A stretch of 64,000 nucleotides of DNA from an uncultured Sphingomonadaceae bacterium. GTDB lineage: Bacteria; Pseudomonadota; Alphaproteobacteria; Sphingomonadales; Sphingomonadaceae. The DNA is taken from assembly GCA_947497085.1 (NCBI GenBank), contig CANMFE010000002.1:124001-188000 (forward strand), read 5' to 3'. Under the pieces are notes generated by a model. It did no database searches. It saw only the letters and a program-made list of their open reading frames with translations, and had not been told where the DNA came from. Positions 18,304 to 28,720 of this stretch are shown here, piece by piece. The first letter of the stretch is position 1. Each line of letters starts with the position of its first letter. Both the position numbers and the translations under genes were made by a program.

Positions 18304-19557
18304 ATGAGCAAGATAAACACGCCCAAACCCGTGCGCGGCACACAGGATATTTTCGGCCCCGAGCAGGAGGCCTTCGGCCATGTCGTCGATACGTTTGAAC
18401 GTGTAAGGCGGCTCTATAATTTCCGCCGCGCCGAAATGCCGGTGTTCGAACCGACGGCAGTGTTTGCGCGCTCGCTGGGCGAGACCACCGATGTCGTATC
18501 GAAGGAAATGTACACATTCGACGATCGCAGCGGGGATTCATTGACCCTTCGCCCCGAATTCACGGCAGGGGTTGTACGCGCATATCTTACAAACGGGTGG
18601 CAGCAGCACGCGCCGCTCAAACTGGCCACACATGGTCCCCTGTTTCGCTATGAACGCCCGCAAAAGGGCCGTTACCGCCAATTTCACCAGATTGACGCCG
18701 AGATACTGGGCGCAGGCGAACCTGCCGCCGATGTCGAATTGCTGGTCATGGCCGACCAGCTGCTTAAGGAGCTGGGCATTGATGACGGTGTCACGCTGCA
18801 CCTCAACACACTCGGCGATCCGGAAAGCCGCGCTGCGTGGCGCGAAGCGCTGGTCGCGCATTTTGAAAAGCATCGCGGCGACCTGTCCGAGGATAGCCAG
18901 ACCCGGCTGGATGTAAATCCGCTGCGCATATTGGACAGCAAGGATCAGCGTGACCGCCCGATTGTCGACGAAGCGCCGATTATTGATGACAGCCTGACGG
19001 ACGAAGCGCGCATTTTCTTTGATAAGGTCACCGCCGGTCTGGATGCCGCCGGTGTGGCCTGGACCCGCAATGCGCGGTTGGTACGCGGTTTTGATTATTA
19101 CCGCCACACGGCATTCGAGTTCATCACCGACCGGCTGGGCGCACAGGGCACCGTACTGGGCGGTGGCCGCTATGACGGGCTGGTCGAGGCGCTGGGCGGA
19201 CCACATACGCCATCTGTAGGCTGGGCAGCGGGCATTGAACGGCTGGCGATGCTGGTCGGTGAAAGGGAAGCGCTCGCAGTTGATGCCGTCGTGATACCAT
19301 TGGGCGAAGCAGCAGAAATGGCAGCAAACGGTATTATTGCCGATCTGCGCAGGCATGGCGTCACCGCGGACATGGCCTATCGCGGCAATATGAAAAAGCG
19401 CATGAAAAAAGCGAATGACGCGGGCGCAAGCTTCGCGGTCATTATCGGCGATGACGAATTGGCCAATGGGAAGGCAGCAGTCAAGGACCTGGCCGCCGGC
19501 ACACAAAGTGAAGTCGCGCTGGAAGACATCGCCCGGAAAGTATCGCGCGTACAATGA
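18304..19557 (+). CDS. hisS: Histidine-tRNA ligase
   Basis: Class II synthetase that charges tRNA-His. Motifs: N-terminal [16 protein letters not shown], motif 2 region [16 protein letters not shown], the histidine-specific [15 protein letters not shown], and motif 3 near [14 protein letters not shown]. The C-terminal anticodon-binding domain follows. Length 417 residues is usual. Its stop overlaps the prfA start (ATGA), beginning a hisS-prfA-prmC-DUF4167 run of translation-related genes. Confidence 0.97.
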   Translation: MSKINTPKPVRGTQDIFGPEQEAFGHVVDTFERVRRLYNFRRAEMPVFEPTAVFARSLGETTDVVSKEMYTFDDRSGDSLTLRPEFTAGVVRAYLTNGWQQHAPLKLATHGPLFRYERPQKGRYRQFHQIDAEILGAGEPAADVELLVMADQLLKELGIDDGVTLHLNTLGDPESRAAWREALVAHFEKHRGDLSEDSQTRLDVNPLRILDSKDQRDRPIVDEAPIIDDSLTDEARIFFDKVTAGLDAAGVAWTRNARLVRGFDYYRHTAFEFITDRLGAQGTVLGGGRYDGLVEALGGPHTPSVGWAAGIERLAMLVGEREALAVDAVVIPLGEAAEMAANGIIADLRRHGVTADMAYRGNMKKRMKKANDAGASFAVIIGDDELANGKAAVKDLAAGTQSEVALEDIARKVSRVQ

Positions 19558-20639
19558 CCACCATTTCCGCCGAACGTATCGCGCAGATCGAGGCGCGTTT
19601 TGACGAATTGCAGGCCAAAATGGCCAGTGGTGAGCTGGACAGTGATGCGTTTGTCGCGGTGTCGAAAGAATATGCCGAAGTCGAACCCGTGGCCAAGGCC
19701 GCCGCACATGTCCGCCGCCTGCGGGCCGAGCTGGAAGTGCTGCAGGGCCTGATTGATGAGAAGGATCAGGACGCGGAAATCAGGGAAATGGCCGAAGAGG
19801 AAGCCGCCGAGATCCGCAGCACATTGCCTGAGGCAGAAAAGGCATTGGCGCTGCAACTGCTGCCGAAAGACAGCGCCGATGCGCGCCCTGCCATGCTCGA
19901 AATCCGCGCCGGAACCGGCGGCGATGAAGCCGCGCTGTTCGCGGGCGACCTGGCCCGCATGTATCAGCGCTTTGCCGAGGAAAATGGCTGGAGCACCGAG
20001 ATGGTGTCCGCCAATGCGTCCGATGTTGGCGGCTTCAAGGAAGTTGTGATGTCAGTGCGCGGTGCCAATGTGTTTGGACGGCTCAAATGGGAAAGCGGCG
20101 TGCACCGTGTGCAGCGCGTCCCCGAAACCGAAAGCGGCGGCCGCATCCATACATCGGCGGCAACCGTGGCTGTATTACCCGAACCCGATGAAGTCGATGT
20201 CCAGATAAATCAGGAAGACCTGCGTATCGATACTTACCGCGCGAGCGGTGCAGGCGGACAACACGTCAACAAGACCGACAGCGCGATCCGTATCACCCAC
20301 CTGCCCACCGGGCTTGTCGTACAGTGCCAGGACGGCAAATCACAGCACAAGAACAAGGCACAGGCGATGAAAGTGCTCGCCGCGCGGTTATATGAACAGG
20401 AGCGCGAAGCGGCAGCGAGCGAACAGGCCGATGCACGCAAATCCATGGTCGGCAGCGGTGACCGGTCCGAACGCATCCGCACCTATAACTTCCCGCAGGG
20501 CCGCGTGACCGATCACCGCATCAACCTGACGCTGCACCGGCTGGCGGAGATACTTGAAGGTCCGGGTCTGGGTGAACTGGTTGACGCACTGACGGCGGAA
20601 GATCAAGCTGCCAAGCTCGCGAATATGGACGGGGCGTGA
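19554..20639 (+). CDS. prfA: Peptide chain release factor 1
   Basis: RF1, which releases finished proteins at UAA and UAG stop codons. The 361-residue protein has the coiled N-terminal domain, the tripeptide codon-recognition motif as PET (190-192) within [16 protein letters not shown], and the catalytic GGQ at 234-236. The PxT motif distinguishes it from RF2 (SPF). It overlaps hisS by four bases upstream and prmC by four downstream, so translation of the three genes is coupled; PrmC modifies this protein's GGQ glutamine. Confidence 0.97.
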   Translation: MTTISAERIAQIEARFDELQAKMASGELDSDAFVAVSKEYAEVEPVAKAAAHVRRLRAELEVLQGLIDEKDQDAEIREMAEEEAAEIRSTLPEAEKALALQLLPKDSADARPAMLEIRAGTGGDEAALFAGDLARMYQRFAEENGWSTEMVSANASDVGGFKEVVMSVRGANVFGRLKWESGVHRVQRVPETESGGRIHTSAATVAVLPEPDEVDVQINQEDLRIDTYRASGAGGQHVNKTDSAIRITHLPTGLVVQCQDGKSQHKNKAQAMKVLAARLYEQEREAAASEQADARKSMVGSGDRSERIRTYNFPQGRVTDHRINLTLHRLAEILEGPGLGELVDALTAEDQAAKLANMDGA

Positions 20640-21466
20640 GTGTAGCAGAGGCCATTCGCAAGGCCGCACAGCAGCTGGACGACATCAGCGACACACCGCG
20701 CCTCGATGCAGAGCTGCTGATGGCGCACACGCTGGACATCAGTCGCTCGGCATTGCTGCTAAACCATATGCACGGCGAAACTCCGCATGAATTTCAAACT
20801 TTGCTGGAGCGCCGTATCGCGCATGAACCCATTGCCTATATCACCGGGCATCAGGAATTCTGGGGATTGGACTTTGTCGTCACGCCCGATGTGCTGATCC
20901 CCCGCGCAGACAGCGAGACATTGATCGAAGCCGCCATTGGGGAATTTAAAGATACGCCGCCCATGCGCATATTGGACCTTGGCACAGGGTCAGGTGCCTT
21001 GCTGCTCGCTGCTTTGTCGCATTGGGGCGATGCGCGCGGCACCGGCATCGACCAGAGTGCGGCGGCACTGGAGGTGGCACGGCACAATGCGAGGCAGCTG
21101 GGCCTGGCGGGCCGCACGAAATTTCATCAGCTTGACTGGCGCAGTCAGGGCTGGACGGACAAACTGGGCGCGCCGTTTGATCTTATCCTGTGCAACCCGC
21201 CCTATGTTGAAACGGGGGCCGACTTAGCTCCCAATGTGCGCGATTATGAACCGCATGACGCCCTTTTTGCCGGTGAGGCAGGGCTGGATGACTATCGCCT
21301 GCTGATGCCTGTTCTGGACAAATTGCGCGCGCAAAATGCCCCGGTAATATTTGAAATCGGGGCTATGCAGGCCGAAATGGTCACTGCAATTGCCCTCGAA
21401 TACGGTCTGGACACCAAAATACACCTTGACCTGGCGGGGCATCCGCGTGCAGTTATTACAAATTAA
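20636..21466 (+). CDS. prmC: Release factor glutamine methyltransferase
   Basis: Methylates the GGQ glutamine of release factors 1 and 2 using S-adenosylmethionine. The 276-residue protein has an N-terminal helical domain, [14 protein letters not shown] (112-125) for cofactor binding, and the active-site NPPY (187-190). The start is GTG at 20636, overlapping the prfA stop (GTGA). The immediate coupling to its substrate gene is a widely conserved arrangement. Confidence 0.96.
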   Translation: MSVAEAIRKAAQQLDDISDTPRLDAELLMAHTLDISRSALLLNHMHGETPHEFQTLLERRIAHEPIAYITGHQEFWGLDFVVTPDVLIPRADSETLIEAAIGEFKDTPPMRILDLGTGSGALLLAALSHWGDARGTGIDQSAAALEVARHNARQLGLAGRTKFHQLDWRSQGWTDKLGAPFDLILCNPPYVETGADLAPNVRDYEPHDALFAGEAGLDDYRLLMPVLDKLRAQNAPVIFEIGAMQAEMVTAIALEYGLDTKIHLDLAGHPRAVITN

Positions 21467-21681
21467 TCAGCATTTTAACACGTTATCCACTGCCAATATC
21501 CAGTTTTTGCTTGGCAAGCATGTAAACTCTCGCTACGGCTTTAAAGAGAAGATCAAGGATGGATGCACGAAATCCCCATCTTTTGGATCTTGTTCCTGCC
21601 AAAATTGGACACGCTCTGCACCGCATGGCTTCTCCATGAGAGCGGGCGAAACTCATGTCAGACATGTAAGGAATGACAAAA

Positions 21682-22290
21682 TTGAGCAATAACCGCGGAC
21701 AAAATAACCGCCGCCGCAGCCGCAACAATAATCGCGGCCCAAGCAATCGTGGCGGAATGGATACGGCCAACAGGATCGATAGCCGGGCACGCGGCAACGC
21801 TGCCCAGATGCTGGAAAAATACAAGAAGCTGGCCAATGATGCCGCGATGAATGACGATGGCGTCAACTCCGAATATTATCTGCAGTTTGCCGATCATTAT
21901 TTCCGCGTGCTGGCCGACAGCAAGGCCAGACAGGAAGAAGAGCGTGCCAAGCGTGAGGCAGAGCGCGCCGCGCAGAATGAAAAACGCGGCGGCGAATCTG
22001 ACGAAGACAGTCGCGGTGATGAGCAGAATGATCGCCGTCCACCACGGCGCAATACCCGGCGTACGCCGGTTGAAGCTGACCATGCGGACAGCAATGCCAG
22101 CGAAAACGAGGAAAAACCGAAAGTGCGCCGCACCCGCAAGCCGAAAGAGGCTGCCGATGCTTCTATCGACATGGCGGCGCTGCCACCTGCTATTGGCAGC
22201 GGTGATGAGGCACAGGAAAAACCGAAACGGACCCGCACCCGCAAAACCGACAAGGCGGATGACGACAAACCGGCGGTCGCCGCGGAGTAG
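21682..22290 (+). CDS. DUF4167 domain protein, RNA-binding-like basic protein
   Basis: An Arg/Asn-rich protein of about 202 residues. The DUF4167 core is at the N terminus: a basic NNRRRSRNNNRG stretch, then ANRIDSRARGNAAQMLEKY and NSEYYLQFADHYFRVL. The rest is charged, low-complexity and ends in Lys/Arg-Thr repeats, so it is probably disordered. The family is of unknown function and almost confined to alphaproteobacteria, often near prfA/prmC. I prefer the TTG at 21682, nine bases after AAGGA; the ATG at 21673 directly abuts that site and would be poorly spaced. Confidence 0.88.
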   Translation: MSNNRGQNNRRRSRNNNRGPSNRGGMDTANRIDSRARGNAAQMLEKYKKLANDAAMNDDGVNSEYYLQFADHYFRVLADSKARQEEERAKREAERAAQNEKRGGESDEDSRGDEQNDRRPPRRNTRRTPVEADHADSNASENEEKPKVRRTRKPKEAADASIDMAALPPAIGSGDEAQEKPKRTRTRKTDKADDDKPAVAAE

Positions 22291-22363
22291 GCATCAGCGC
22301 CTTGTGTTCAAGGCCGCCTGAAAAACTTCTGTAGTTATCCCTTTTGAGCAAGTAATTGCTTCT

Positions 22364-22426
22364 CCGCTCACCCTGAGCCTGTCGAAGGGTGCCGCCACGA
22401 GGCTTCGACAAGCTCAGCCTGAGCGG
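22364..22426. repeat. Long REP-like palindrome
   Basis: Inverted repeat with about 24-base arms starting CCGCTCACCCTGAGC and ending CAGCCTGAGCGG with a few mismatches. The motif CTTCGACAAGCTCAG is common in intergenic repeats of sphingomonads (recalled). Lies between DUF4167 and DUF4139 genes. Confidence 0.75.
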
Positions 22427-22542
22427 AACTGGGGTATACTTGCCTGATAGGGATGGATTCCAAAAACTTCTCCCCACAAGATTTCTCTGTTCAAAACGGG
22501 TAAAATGCAGCATCATCTCCTTGCAATAGAGGGAGATGAACG

Positions 22543-24060
22543 ATGCGCGCCTATAGTATATCCTTATCCATTCTTGCATGTCTTGCATGGGGCCTGGCTG
22601 GCACTGCCATTGCACAAACTGCCGCTGATGACCCTAATAGCACCGCACAGGGCGATGTCTCCGTCACCATCTATAACGGCAATCTGGCGCTTGTGCAGGA
22701 CGTGCGGCAGATAAATGTGCCCGCCTCTGTCACCCGCATCCCTTTTCCCGATGTTTCCGCGCAGATCCGGCCCGAAACCGTTACTCTGGGCGGTACGGGC
22801 TTTGACATCATGGAACAGAATTTCGATTTTGACCTGTTGTCACCAGCATCGTTAATGCAAAAAGCCGTGGGGCAGCAGGTGACGTTGTTGCGCACCAACC
22901 CTGCAACTGGCGCAGAGACGCGGGAACGCGCAAAAATACTCGCCGTTAATGGCGGTGTGGTGATGCAGATCGGCAACCGTATCGAGGTACTGCGCGATGA
23001 CGGCCTGCCGGTGCGGGTTATTTTTGACCGGATACCGCCCAATCTGCGCGCCAAACCGACATTGTCGGTGACGGTGGATTCGCGCCGCGCCGGCACACGC
23101 CCGCTCACGCTCAGTTACCTCTCCCGCGGACTGGGCTGGAACGCCGATTATGTCGCGCTGTTCGATGAAGGACAAGGCAGCATTGACGTGCAGGGCTGGA
23201 TCACGCTGCGCAACAATACCGGCACGACATTCCATAACGCCAAGACATTGCTCGTCGCGGGCGAAGTCGCGCAGGCACAGCAAAACCGTTTCAACAACCG
23301 GAACCGCCGCAGGAACCAGCCGCGCGGCAATAATGCAGGGACAGAAAGCGGCTCTGCCGAAGCGCTGGCGGATTTTTATATCTACCCACTTGCCAAACGC
23401 ACCACCATCGCCAATGCGCAGCAGAAACAGGTAAGTTTCCTTGATGTAGCGGGCTCGCCTGCTTCCAAGGGCTATCAGTTCACCAACCGCTGGATGGGCA
23501 GAAGCGATGAGGCGCAGAGCGCCGACACAGTGCTCAAATTTTCGACTTCTCGCGAAGGTGGTCTGGGCGATGCGCTGCCCGCCGGTACAGTGCGCGTCTA
23601 TATGCGTGACCAGCGCGGTCAGGCGCAGTTTATCGGCGAAAACGGGATTGCCCACACACCGGGCGGCAGTGACCTTGCGCTAAAAACGGGTGAGGCGTTC
23701 GACGTAAAAGTCCAGCCCGTCATGGTCAGCCGCGACCAGATTACGCCGGGCGAATGGGAAACCACCGCGCGTTACCGCATCAGCCGCGAAGATGGAAGCA
23801 GTGAGACAGTTACTGTGGACCGTCAGAAAAGCTTTTGGCGCACCGTGATGCATTACAAGGTGACCAATGCGAAGTCGCAACCGGTCACGGTCGATGTCGC
23901 GCAGATGGGGCTGAAACGCTATTATTACTGGAACGACACGCGCATCCCCAGCGAAAGCATTCCCGGCAAGCAGCGGACCGCCGACACCCGCGTGTGGCAG
24001 GTACCCGTGCCTGCCAACGGAGAAACCGTACTGAAAGTTACATACGACACGCGCTGGTAA
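22543..24060 (+). CDS. DUF4139 domain protein, exported (paralogue 1)
   Basis: A 505-residue protein with a signal peptide (cleavage after GTAIAQ, about residue 25) and a beta-rich body matching DUF4139: an early YNGNLALVQDVRQINVP strand, LSYLSRGLGWNADYVAL in the middle and a late TVMHYKVTNAKSQPVTVDV. The Asn/Arg-rich insert at about 247-262 looks disordered. The family is found in bacteria and eukaryotes without a settled function. ATG at 22543 has GGGAG upstream. A related gene follows after nine bases, so the two form an operon. Confidence 0.87.
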   Translation: MRAYSISLSILACLAWGLAGTAIAQTAADDPNSTAQGDVSVTIYNGNLALVQDVRQINVPASVTRIPFPDVSAQIRPETVTLGGTGFDIMEQNFDFDLLSPASLMQKAVGQQVTLLRTNPATGAETRERAKILAVNGGVVMQIGNRIEVLRDDGLPVRVIFDRIPPNLRAKPTLSVTVDSRRAGTRPLTLSYLSRGLGWNADYVALFDEGQGSIDVQGWITLRNNTGTTFHNAKTLLVAGEVAQAQQNRFNNRNRRRNQPRGNNAGTESGSAEALADFYIYPLAKRTTIANAQQKQVSFLDVAGSPASKGYQFTNRWMGRSDEAQSADTVLKFSTSREGGLGDALPAGTVRVYMRDQRGQAQFIGENGIAHTPGGSDLALKTGEAFDVKVQPVMVSRDQITPGEWETTARYRISREDGSSETVTVDRQKSFWRTVMHYKVTNAKSQPVTVDVAQMGLKRYYYWNDTRIPSESIPGKQRTADTRVWQVPVPANGETVLKVTYDTRW

Positions 24061-24069
24061 GGCCGTTCA

Positions 24070-25665
24070 ATGCGCATCTTTCTCTCTCTTTTGGCAATAT
24101 TGCCGGTCACTATGGGCTTCCCCGCTCTGGCGCAGGGTACAGATGATGCGATCGTGACATCCGCAGGCCCCGATGCTGTGGAAGTGTCGATATATCGCGA
24201 CCCCAATGCCGATCCGGAAAACCCGCTGGAGCTGGGCTATCTCCAAGGCTTCGCGCTCATCACCGAAACACGCGAAATCGATTTGCCAGCAGGACCTGTC
24301 ACGCTTCGCTTTGAAGGCGTGGCCAGCGGCATAATTCCGCAAAGCGCGCTGGTTAGCGGCATCGGCATTGAAGAGAAAAACCGCGATGCACGGCTACTGT
24401 CACAGCGCGGGCTGCTCGATGCCTTTACCGGACAGCGCGTGACCATCCGCCGCACCAACCCGGCGACAGGCGAGGCCACCGAGGAAAGCGGCACAATCCG
24501 CTCCGACCCCGACCGTGTCATATTGCAGACAGCGGCGGGATTTGAATCGCTTTACTGCACAGGACTGGATCAGACTCTGTTGTTTCCTTCTGTACCGCGC
24601 GGCCTGACCGCCAAACCCACGCTATCGGTGGCCATGGGGGATCAGCCGGGCGGGCGCATGCAGGTTACCCTCACCTATCTTGCCAGCAATTTTGACTGGC
24701 AGGCAAATTATGTGGCGGAGCTGAATGCGCAAGGTGACCGGATCGACCTGCTCGGCTGGATGACCATGGCCAGCGCGGATGATACCAGCTTTGTGAATGC
24801 GAGCGCCAATGCCATAGCCGGGACAGTCAACCGGGTCGAAAACGGCGAGGATGAGGATATTGAAACCGCCGGTCCCTATAGCGAGGATGATATCGACATA
24901 GCGTTCAGCTGCTGGCCTTATGGCACAACCACCAGCGGCCTTGGCCGCGCCGTGATGGGTGCCATCCCACCACCCCCGCCTCCGCCGCCCTTGGCGGCAC
25001 CCGCACCAATCGCCATGCGTATGATGGAATCGGAGGATGCAGGTCAATTCATTGTGGTGACCGGATCAAGGATCGCGCAGCGCGAGGAGCTGGGTGACCT
25101 TAAACTTTACCGTATCCCGTTTCCGGTGACCGTGGCGGCGCAAAGCCAGAAACAGGTCGCATTCCTGTCGAAAAAACAGGTTGAGGGCGAGATTATCTAC
25201 CGCTCCACTTTTTCGGACAGCAGCGACGAAGGTGATATCGAACGACTTTTCGTCATACAAAATGAAGAGACATCCGGATTGGGCGAACCCATGCCTTCCG
25301 GGCAATTCGCCTTCTTCCAGCGCGTGCTGGGCCAGCGCCAGCTGGTCGGTCAAGCCTCAATGAATGACAAGGCGGTCAGCGAGGAAATCGAGCTGGCGCT
25401 GGGCGGGGCGAGCAATGTCACCATTGACCATGATTATGGCGACAAGGACGGCAAAAACTGGGAAAGCCATGTCATCACCGTCAAGAACGCCAATGATTTC
25501 CCGGTAACATTCGAAGTCCGGTTCAATCCGAATGAGGAGGAAACACTCAAAAAATTCAAGGGCAAGACATTCAGGAAGAATGGCCGCACAATATGGCGCG
25601 TGACTGTCCCGGCAAACGACGAGCGCAAATTGCGCTATCGCAGCTATGAAGTGGAGGAGGATTAG
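24070..25665 (+). CDS. DUF4139 domain protein, exported (paralogue 2)
   Basis: A 531-residue protein with a signal peptide ending PALAQ (about residue 24). It shares the layout of the preceding gene product: RTNPATGE, KPTLSVAMG, LTYLASNFDWQANYVAEL, and the late HVITVKNANDFPVTFEV. It differs by an acidic insert and a proline run (PPPPPPPP, near 300) before IVVTGSRI, a string that resembles the TonB-box-like start of receptors; this may be chance. The last bases overlap the stop of the convergent thioesterase gene by four bases. Confidence 0.85.
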   Translation: MRIFLSLLAILPVTMGFPALAQGTDDAIVTSAGPDAVEVSIYRDPNADPENPLELGYLQGFALITETREIDLPAGPVTLRFEGVASGIIPQSALVSGIGIEEKNRDARLLSQRGLLDAFTGQRVTIRRTNPATGEATEESGTIRSDPDRVILQTAAGFESLYCTGLDQTLLFPSVPRGLTAKPTLSVAMGDQPGGRMQVTLTYLASNFDWQANYVAELNAQGDRIDLLGWMTMASADDTSFVNASANAIAGTVNRVENGEDEDIETAGPYSEDDIDIAFSCWPYGTTTSGLGRAVMGAIPPPPPPPPLAAPAPIAMRMMESEDAGQFIVVTGSRIAQREELGDLKLYRIPFPVTVAAQSQKQVAFLSKKQVEGEIIYRSTFSDSSDEGDIERLFVIQNEETSGLGEPMPSGQFAFFQRVLGQRQLVGQASMNDKAVSEEIELALGGASNVTIDHDYGDKDGKNWESHVITVKNANDFPVTFEVRFNPNEEETLKKFKGKTFRKNGRTIWRVTVPANDERKLRYRSYEVEED

Positions 25666-26105
25666 ACCCCTTTTATACCCTCGGGCAGGTTGCTCTTGTC
25701 AATGACCCTGGGCCGGTGGTTTTCGTCCAGCGCCACGAAAGTGAACAGGCCGCTTGTAACGCGCACTTCCTCTGCCCCGCGCGACCGTGTAGCGATTACA
25801 TCGATGCGGATCGCGAGCGACGTGCGGCCGATCCGTTCCACCTCGGCATAGACCGAGATGACATCACGCAGCAGGATGGGCGCGATAAATTCCATTGCAT
25901 CAATGGCCACGGTGGCGGTCGCGCCCTGCGTTGTGCGCCCGGCAACAATGCCCGCCGCTGTGTCCATCTGGCTCAGCACCCAGCCACCAAAAATATGGCC
26001 ATTGGAATTGATATCAGCAGGCCCCGGCACAACGCGCAGGATCGGGTCCTCGCGCGATGTCAGCGCAGGTTTTACGCCAATATGGTCACTTTTGGTCATC
26101 GCCAT
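25662..26105 (-). CDS. Acyl-CoA thioesterase, YciA/hotdog type
   Basis: Hotdog-fold thioesterase of about 147 residues that hydrolyses acyl-CoA to free acid and CoA. The signature is NSNGHIFGGWVLSQMDTAAG with the catalytic Asp, followed by VAIDAMEFIAPILLRDVISV and FTFVALDENHRPRV. I chose the ATG at 26105, because AAGGGA lies six bases upstream; another ATG two codons on is possible. The gene's start overlaps the end of the small membrane protein gene by about 20 bases, so they form a pair. Convergent with the DUF4139 gene, sharing the last four bases. Confidence 0.9.
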   Translation of the reverse strand: MAMTKSDHIGVKPALTSREDPILRVVPGPADINSNGHIFGGWVLSQMDTAAGIVAGRTTQGATATVAIDAMEFIAPILLRDVISVYAEVERIGRTSLAIRIDVIATRSRGAEEVRVTSGLFTFVALDENHRPRVIDKSNLPEGIKGV

Positions 26106-26391
26106 ATATTTCCCTTGAAATTTCGTCTTCCACAGCCTCGTCATGGCCTGTCCCGCTGGACAGGAATACCAGCCCCATTAACGCCGCCGTCAGAAGCATC
26201 GCCGCCGCGACAGCCAATGCAGTTGCGATATATAAATGGATGGACACCCAGCCATGCAACGCAAACATGATGCCCAGGGCAATCACCACAACAGCCAGCG
26301 TGATAAGCGCCATAAACCACATAAGGCGGCGATAACGCGCCCAGGCGAAACGGGCATAATCGGGATCGTCAAGATTGGATGGACCGGGCAT
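26086..26391 (-). CDS. Small two-helix inner-membrane protein
   Basis: A 101-residue protein with two strong membrane segments, about 23-45 (LMWFMALITLAVVVIALGIMF) and 52-76 (HLYIATALAVAAAMLLTAAL), a cytosolic-type basic N terminus (FAWARYRRL) and an acidic C-terminal tail. Function is unknown. The family-like start PDYARFAWARYRRLMW is one I have seen in sphingomonad genomes. It overlaps the thioesterase gene, which suggests co-translation. Confidence 0.8.
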   Translation of the reverse strand: MPGPSNLDDPDYARFAWARYRRLMWFMALITLAVVVIALGIMFALHGWVSIHLYIATALAVAAAMLLTAALMGLVFLSSGTGHDEAVEDEISREIYGDDQK

Positions 26392-26521
26392 GGAAATCTA
26401 TTGGACGCTTTTATGCGCGGCATCAAGCCCGGCCGAATGACGGGCCGTATATTTTGTGTTACATTTATCTGTACAAACAAAAAGAATCGGACATAATCGA
26501 TCCATTAAGCGGAGGAAAACC

Positions 26522-26950
26522 ATGACAGTTGCCAAAATTTTGGAAAATCGCTCTGGCGAAGTTTTTACATGCCACGGAGATGACAGCGTCATGGATGCCA
26601 TCGCGATGCTGTCCGAAAAGCGCATCGGCGCACTGCCGGTAATGGCCGATGGCAAGGTCGCGGGTATATTTTCCGAACGCGATGTTATCTACTGCCTGCA
26701 AAGCGACGGGGCCAGCGTGCTGGATACACCGGTTTCCAATGTCATGACCGCACCTGCCATAACGATCGCGTCCGATGCGACAGCACTCTCCGCATTGTCA
26801 CTCATGAGCAAGCGGCGTATCCGCCATCTGCCTGTGGTCGATGGCGACACGCTGGTTGGTTTCGTGTCGATTGGCGACCTTGTCAAATACCGCATAGACA
26901 AAATCGAAAGCGAAGCCGCAGCCATGCGGGACTATATCCAAAGCGCCTAA
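26522..26950 (+). CDS. CBS-domain pair protein
   Basis: A 142-residue stand-alone protein made of two CBS domains, a module that binds adenine nucleotides and regulates partner proteins. First CBS: about residues 8-58 (VMDAIAMLSEKRIGALPVM, FSERDVI); second: about 75-130 (ALSLMSKRRIRHLPVVDGD, GFVSIGDLVKYRI). No extra domain is present. ATG at 26522 has GGAGG eight bases upstream; the longer frame is rejected. No partner is evident next to it. Confidence 0.93.
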   Translation: MTVAKILENRSGEVFTCHGDDSVMDAIAMLSEKRIGALPVMADGKVAGIFSERDVIYCLQSDGASVLDTPVSNVMTAPAITIASDATALSALSLMSKRRIRHLPVVDGDTLVGFVSIGDLVKYRIDKIESEAAAMRDYIQSA

Positions 26951-27040
26951 GGCCTATTCCCACCATCATATATGCCCCATTGCGGTTTTTGAAACTTACG
27001 CTAAGATTTCCTGAAAAAATCATAATTCGGGAAGAGGTAT

Positions 27041-28684
27041 ATGGCAGATACAGCAGATATGGGCGCAAATGGCCCCAAGACAACAGGGTTTCTGGCCTGG
27101 GTTGAACGGACGGGCAACAAGCTTCCCGATCCGGTGTTCATCTTCCTCTACCTGATCATCGCACTGGTCGTGATTTCCATTATCGCGGCGGCCATGGGCG
27201 CTTCGGCGCTGCACCCCACTGAGCTGGGTGAAGACGGCAAGGCGCTGGTCATCAAATCGGTCAGCCTGCTGGCACCTGAAAATATCCAGAAACTCTGGGT
27301 CGAAATGCCCAAGACATTCACCCATTTCCATCCGCTTGGCTATGTGCTCGTCGTGATGCTGGGTGCGGGCGTGGCCGAACGGTCGGGCTTTTTTGCAAGC
27401 GGCATGCGTGCTGCGGTGAAAAGCGCGCCAATATCGCTCCTCACGCCAGTGGTTGCGCTGGTCGCGATGATCGGCAACCATGCGGCGGATGCAGGCTATG
27501 TCGTGCTGATCCCGCTTGCCGGATTGCTGTTCGCCGCCGCAGGCCGGCACCCTCTCGCCGGGATCGCTGCGGCATTTGCCGGTGTGTCGGGCGGTTTTTC
27601 CGCCAATGTTTCACCGGGACAGCTTGATGCATTGCTGTTCGGTATTACCGAGGAAGCGGTGAATGTTAGCGCGCTGGACCCGAGCTGGACGATGAACATC
27701 GCCGGCAACTGGTATTTTATTGCCGCGATGACCGCCATCTACCTGCCGATTATCTGGTATGTCACGGACAAGGTGATAGAGCCGCGCCTGGGCAAATGGA
27801 AAGCCGAAGGCGACATGGCCAAAAATTATGAAAATGAAGACGAAGGCCTGACAGACGCGCAGAAACGCGGGCTGAAATATGCCGGGCTTGCGGCACTCGG
27901 TGTCGTCGCGCTCTGGGCCATCATGACGCTTGCGCCCGGCACGCCGCTGATTAATGAGGAAGCCTGTCCGCCGGGCACCATTGCCAGCGGTGACTGTTCG
28001 GTCCACACGACATTGCGTCCATTTTATTCGTCACTTGTCGCCGGTTTCTTTGTGTTGTTCCTTGCGTGCGGCTGGGCCTATGGCAAGGCCGCCGGAACCA
28101 TCAACAATCACCGCGACCTTGTCGAAATGATGGCGGAATCGATGAAGGACATGGGTTACTATCTCGTGCTCGCCTTTGCCGCTGCGCATTTCGTGGCGAT
28201 GTTCGGTTGGTCGAACCTCGGCCTGATCACTGCGGTGCACGGCGCAGCGGGTATTGAATCCACCGGATTGCCGCTACCGCTTGTGCTCGGTCTGATCGTG
28301 CTCTTCTCCGGCCTGCTCAACCTGTTCGTGGGCTCGGCCAGCGCGAAATGGGCGCTGCTGGCACCGGTGCTGGTGCCGATGCTGATGCTATTGGGCGTTA
28401 GCCCCGAAGGCGCAACCGCCGCCTACCGTGTCGGCGACAGCGCGACCAATATCATCACGCCGCTGATGGTCTATTTCCCGCTGATACTTGTGTTCGCACA
28501 GCGTTGGCAAAAGGATTTCGGGCTGGGCAGCCTGACCGCGATGATGATCCCGTACGCAATCTGGCTGCTCATCAGCGGCACATTGCTGCTGGTGCTGTGG
28601 GTCTATCTCGGCATCCCGCTGGGTCCCGATGCATCGGTCAGCTATGCGATCCCGCAAGCAGCGGTTCCTGCAGCCACGCCCTGA
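27041..28684 (+). CDS. AbgT family transporter
   Basis: A 547-residue inner-membrane protein of the AbgT family, whose members import p-aminobenzoyl-glutamate or export sulfonamides. It starts GFLAWVERTGNKLPDPVFIF, has multiple membrane helices, the two-hairpin region (GLLFAAAGRHPLAGIAAAFA and SAKWALLAPVLVPMLMLLG), and a loop with two Cys (about 308 and 316). The ribosome binding site GGAAGAGG sits before ATG 27041. No folate gene is adjacent, so substrate direction cannot be stated. Confidence 0.93.
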   Translation: MADTADMGANGPKTTGFLAWVERTGNKLPDPVFIFLYLIIALVVISIIAAAMGASALHPTELGEDGKALVIKSVSLLAPENIQKLWVEMPKTFTHFHPLGYVLVVMLGAGVAERSGFFASGMRAAVKSAPISLLTPVVALVAMIGNHAADAGYVVLIPLAGLLFAAAGRHPLAGIAAAFAGVSGGFSANVSPGQLDALLFGITEEAVNVSALDPSWTMNIAGNWYFIAAMTAIYLPIIWYVTDKVIEPRLGKWKAEGDMAKNYENEDEGLTDAQKRGLKYAGLAALGVVALWAIMTLAPGTPLINEEACPPGTIASGDCSVHTTLRPFYSSLVAGFFVLFLACGWAYGKAAGTINNHRDLVEMMAESMKDMGYYLVLAFAAAHFVAMFGWSNLGLITAVHGAAGIESTGLPLPLVLGLIVLFSGLLNLFVGSASAKWALLAPVLVPMLMLLGVSPEGATAAYRVGDSATNIITPLMVYFPLILVFAQRWQKDFGLGSLTAMMIPYAIWLLISGTLLLVLWVYLGIPLGPDASVSYAIPQAAVPAATP

Positions 28685-28720
28685 CGGATAGAACCGGTAC
28701 AGGTCAAAATAAGCGAAAGC

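Noticed and set aside
18538..19707. 389-codon minus-strand frame opposite hisS
   Set aside because: Antisense shadow of hisS; the plus-strand protein has all HisRS motifs.
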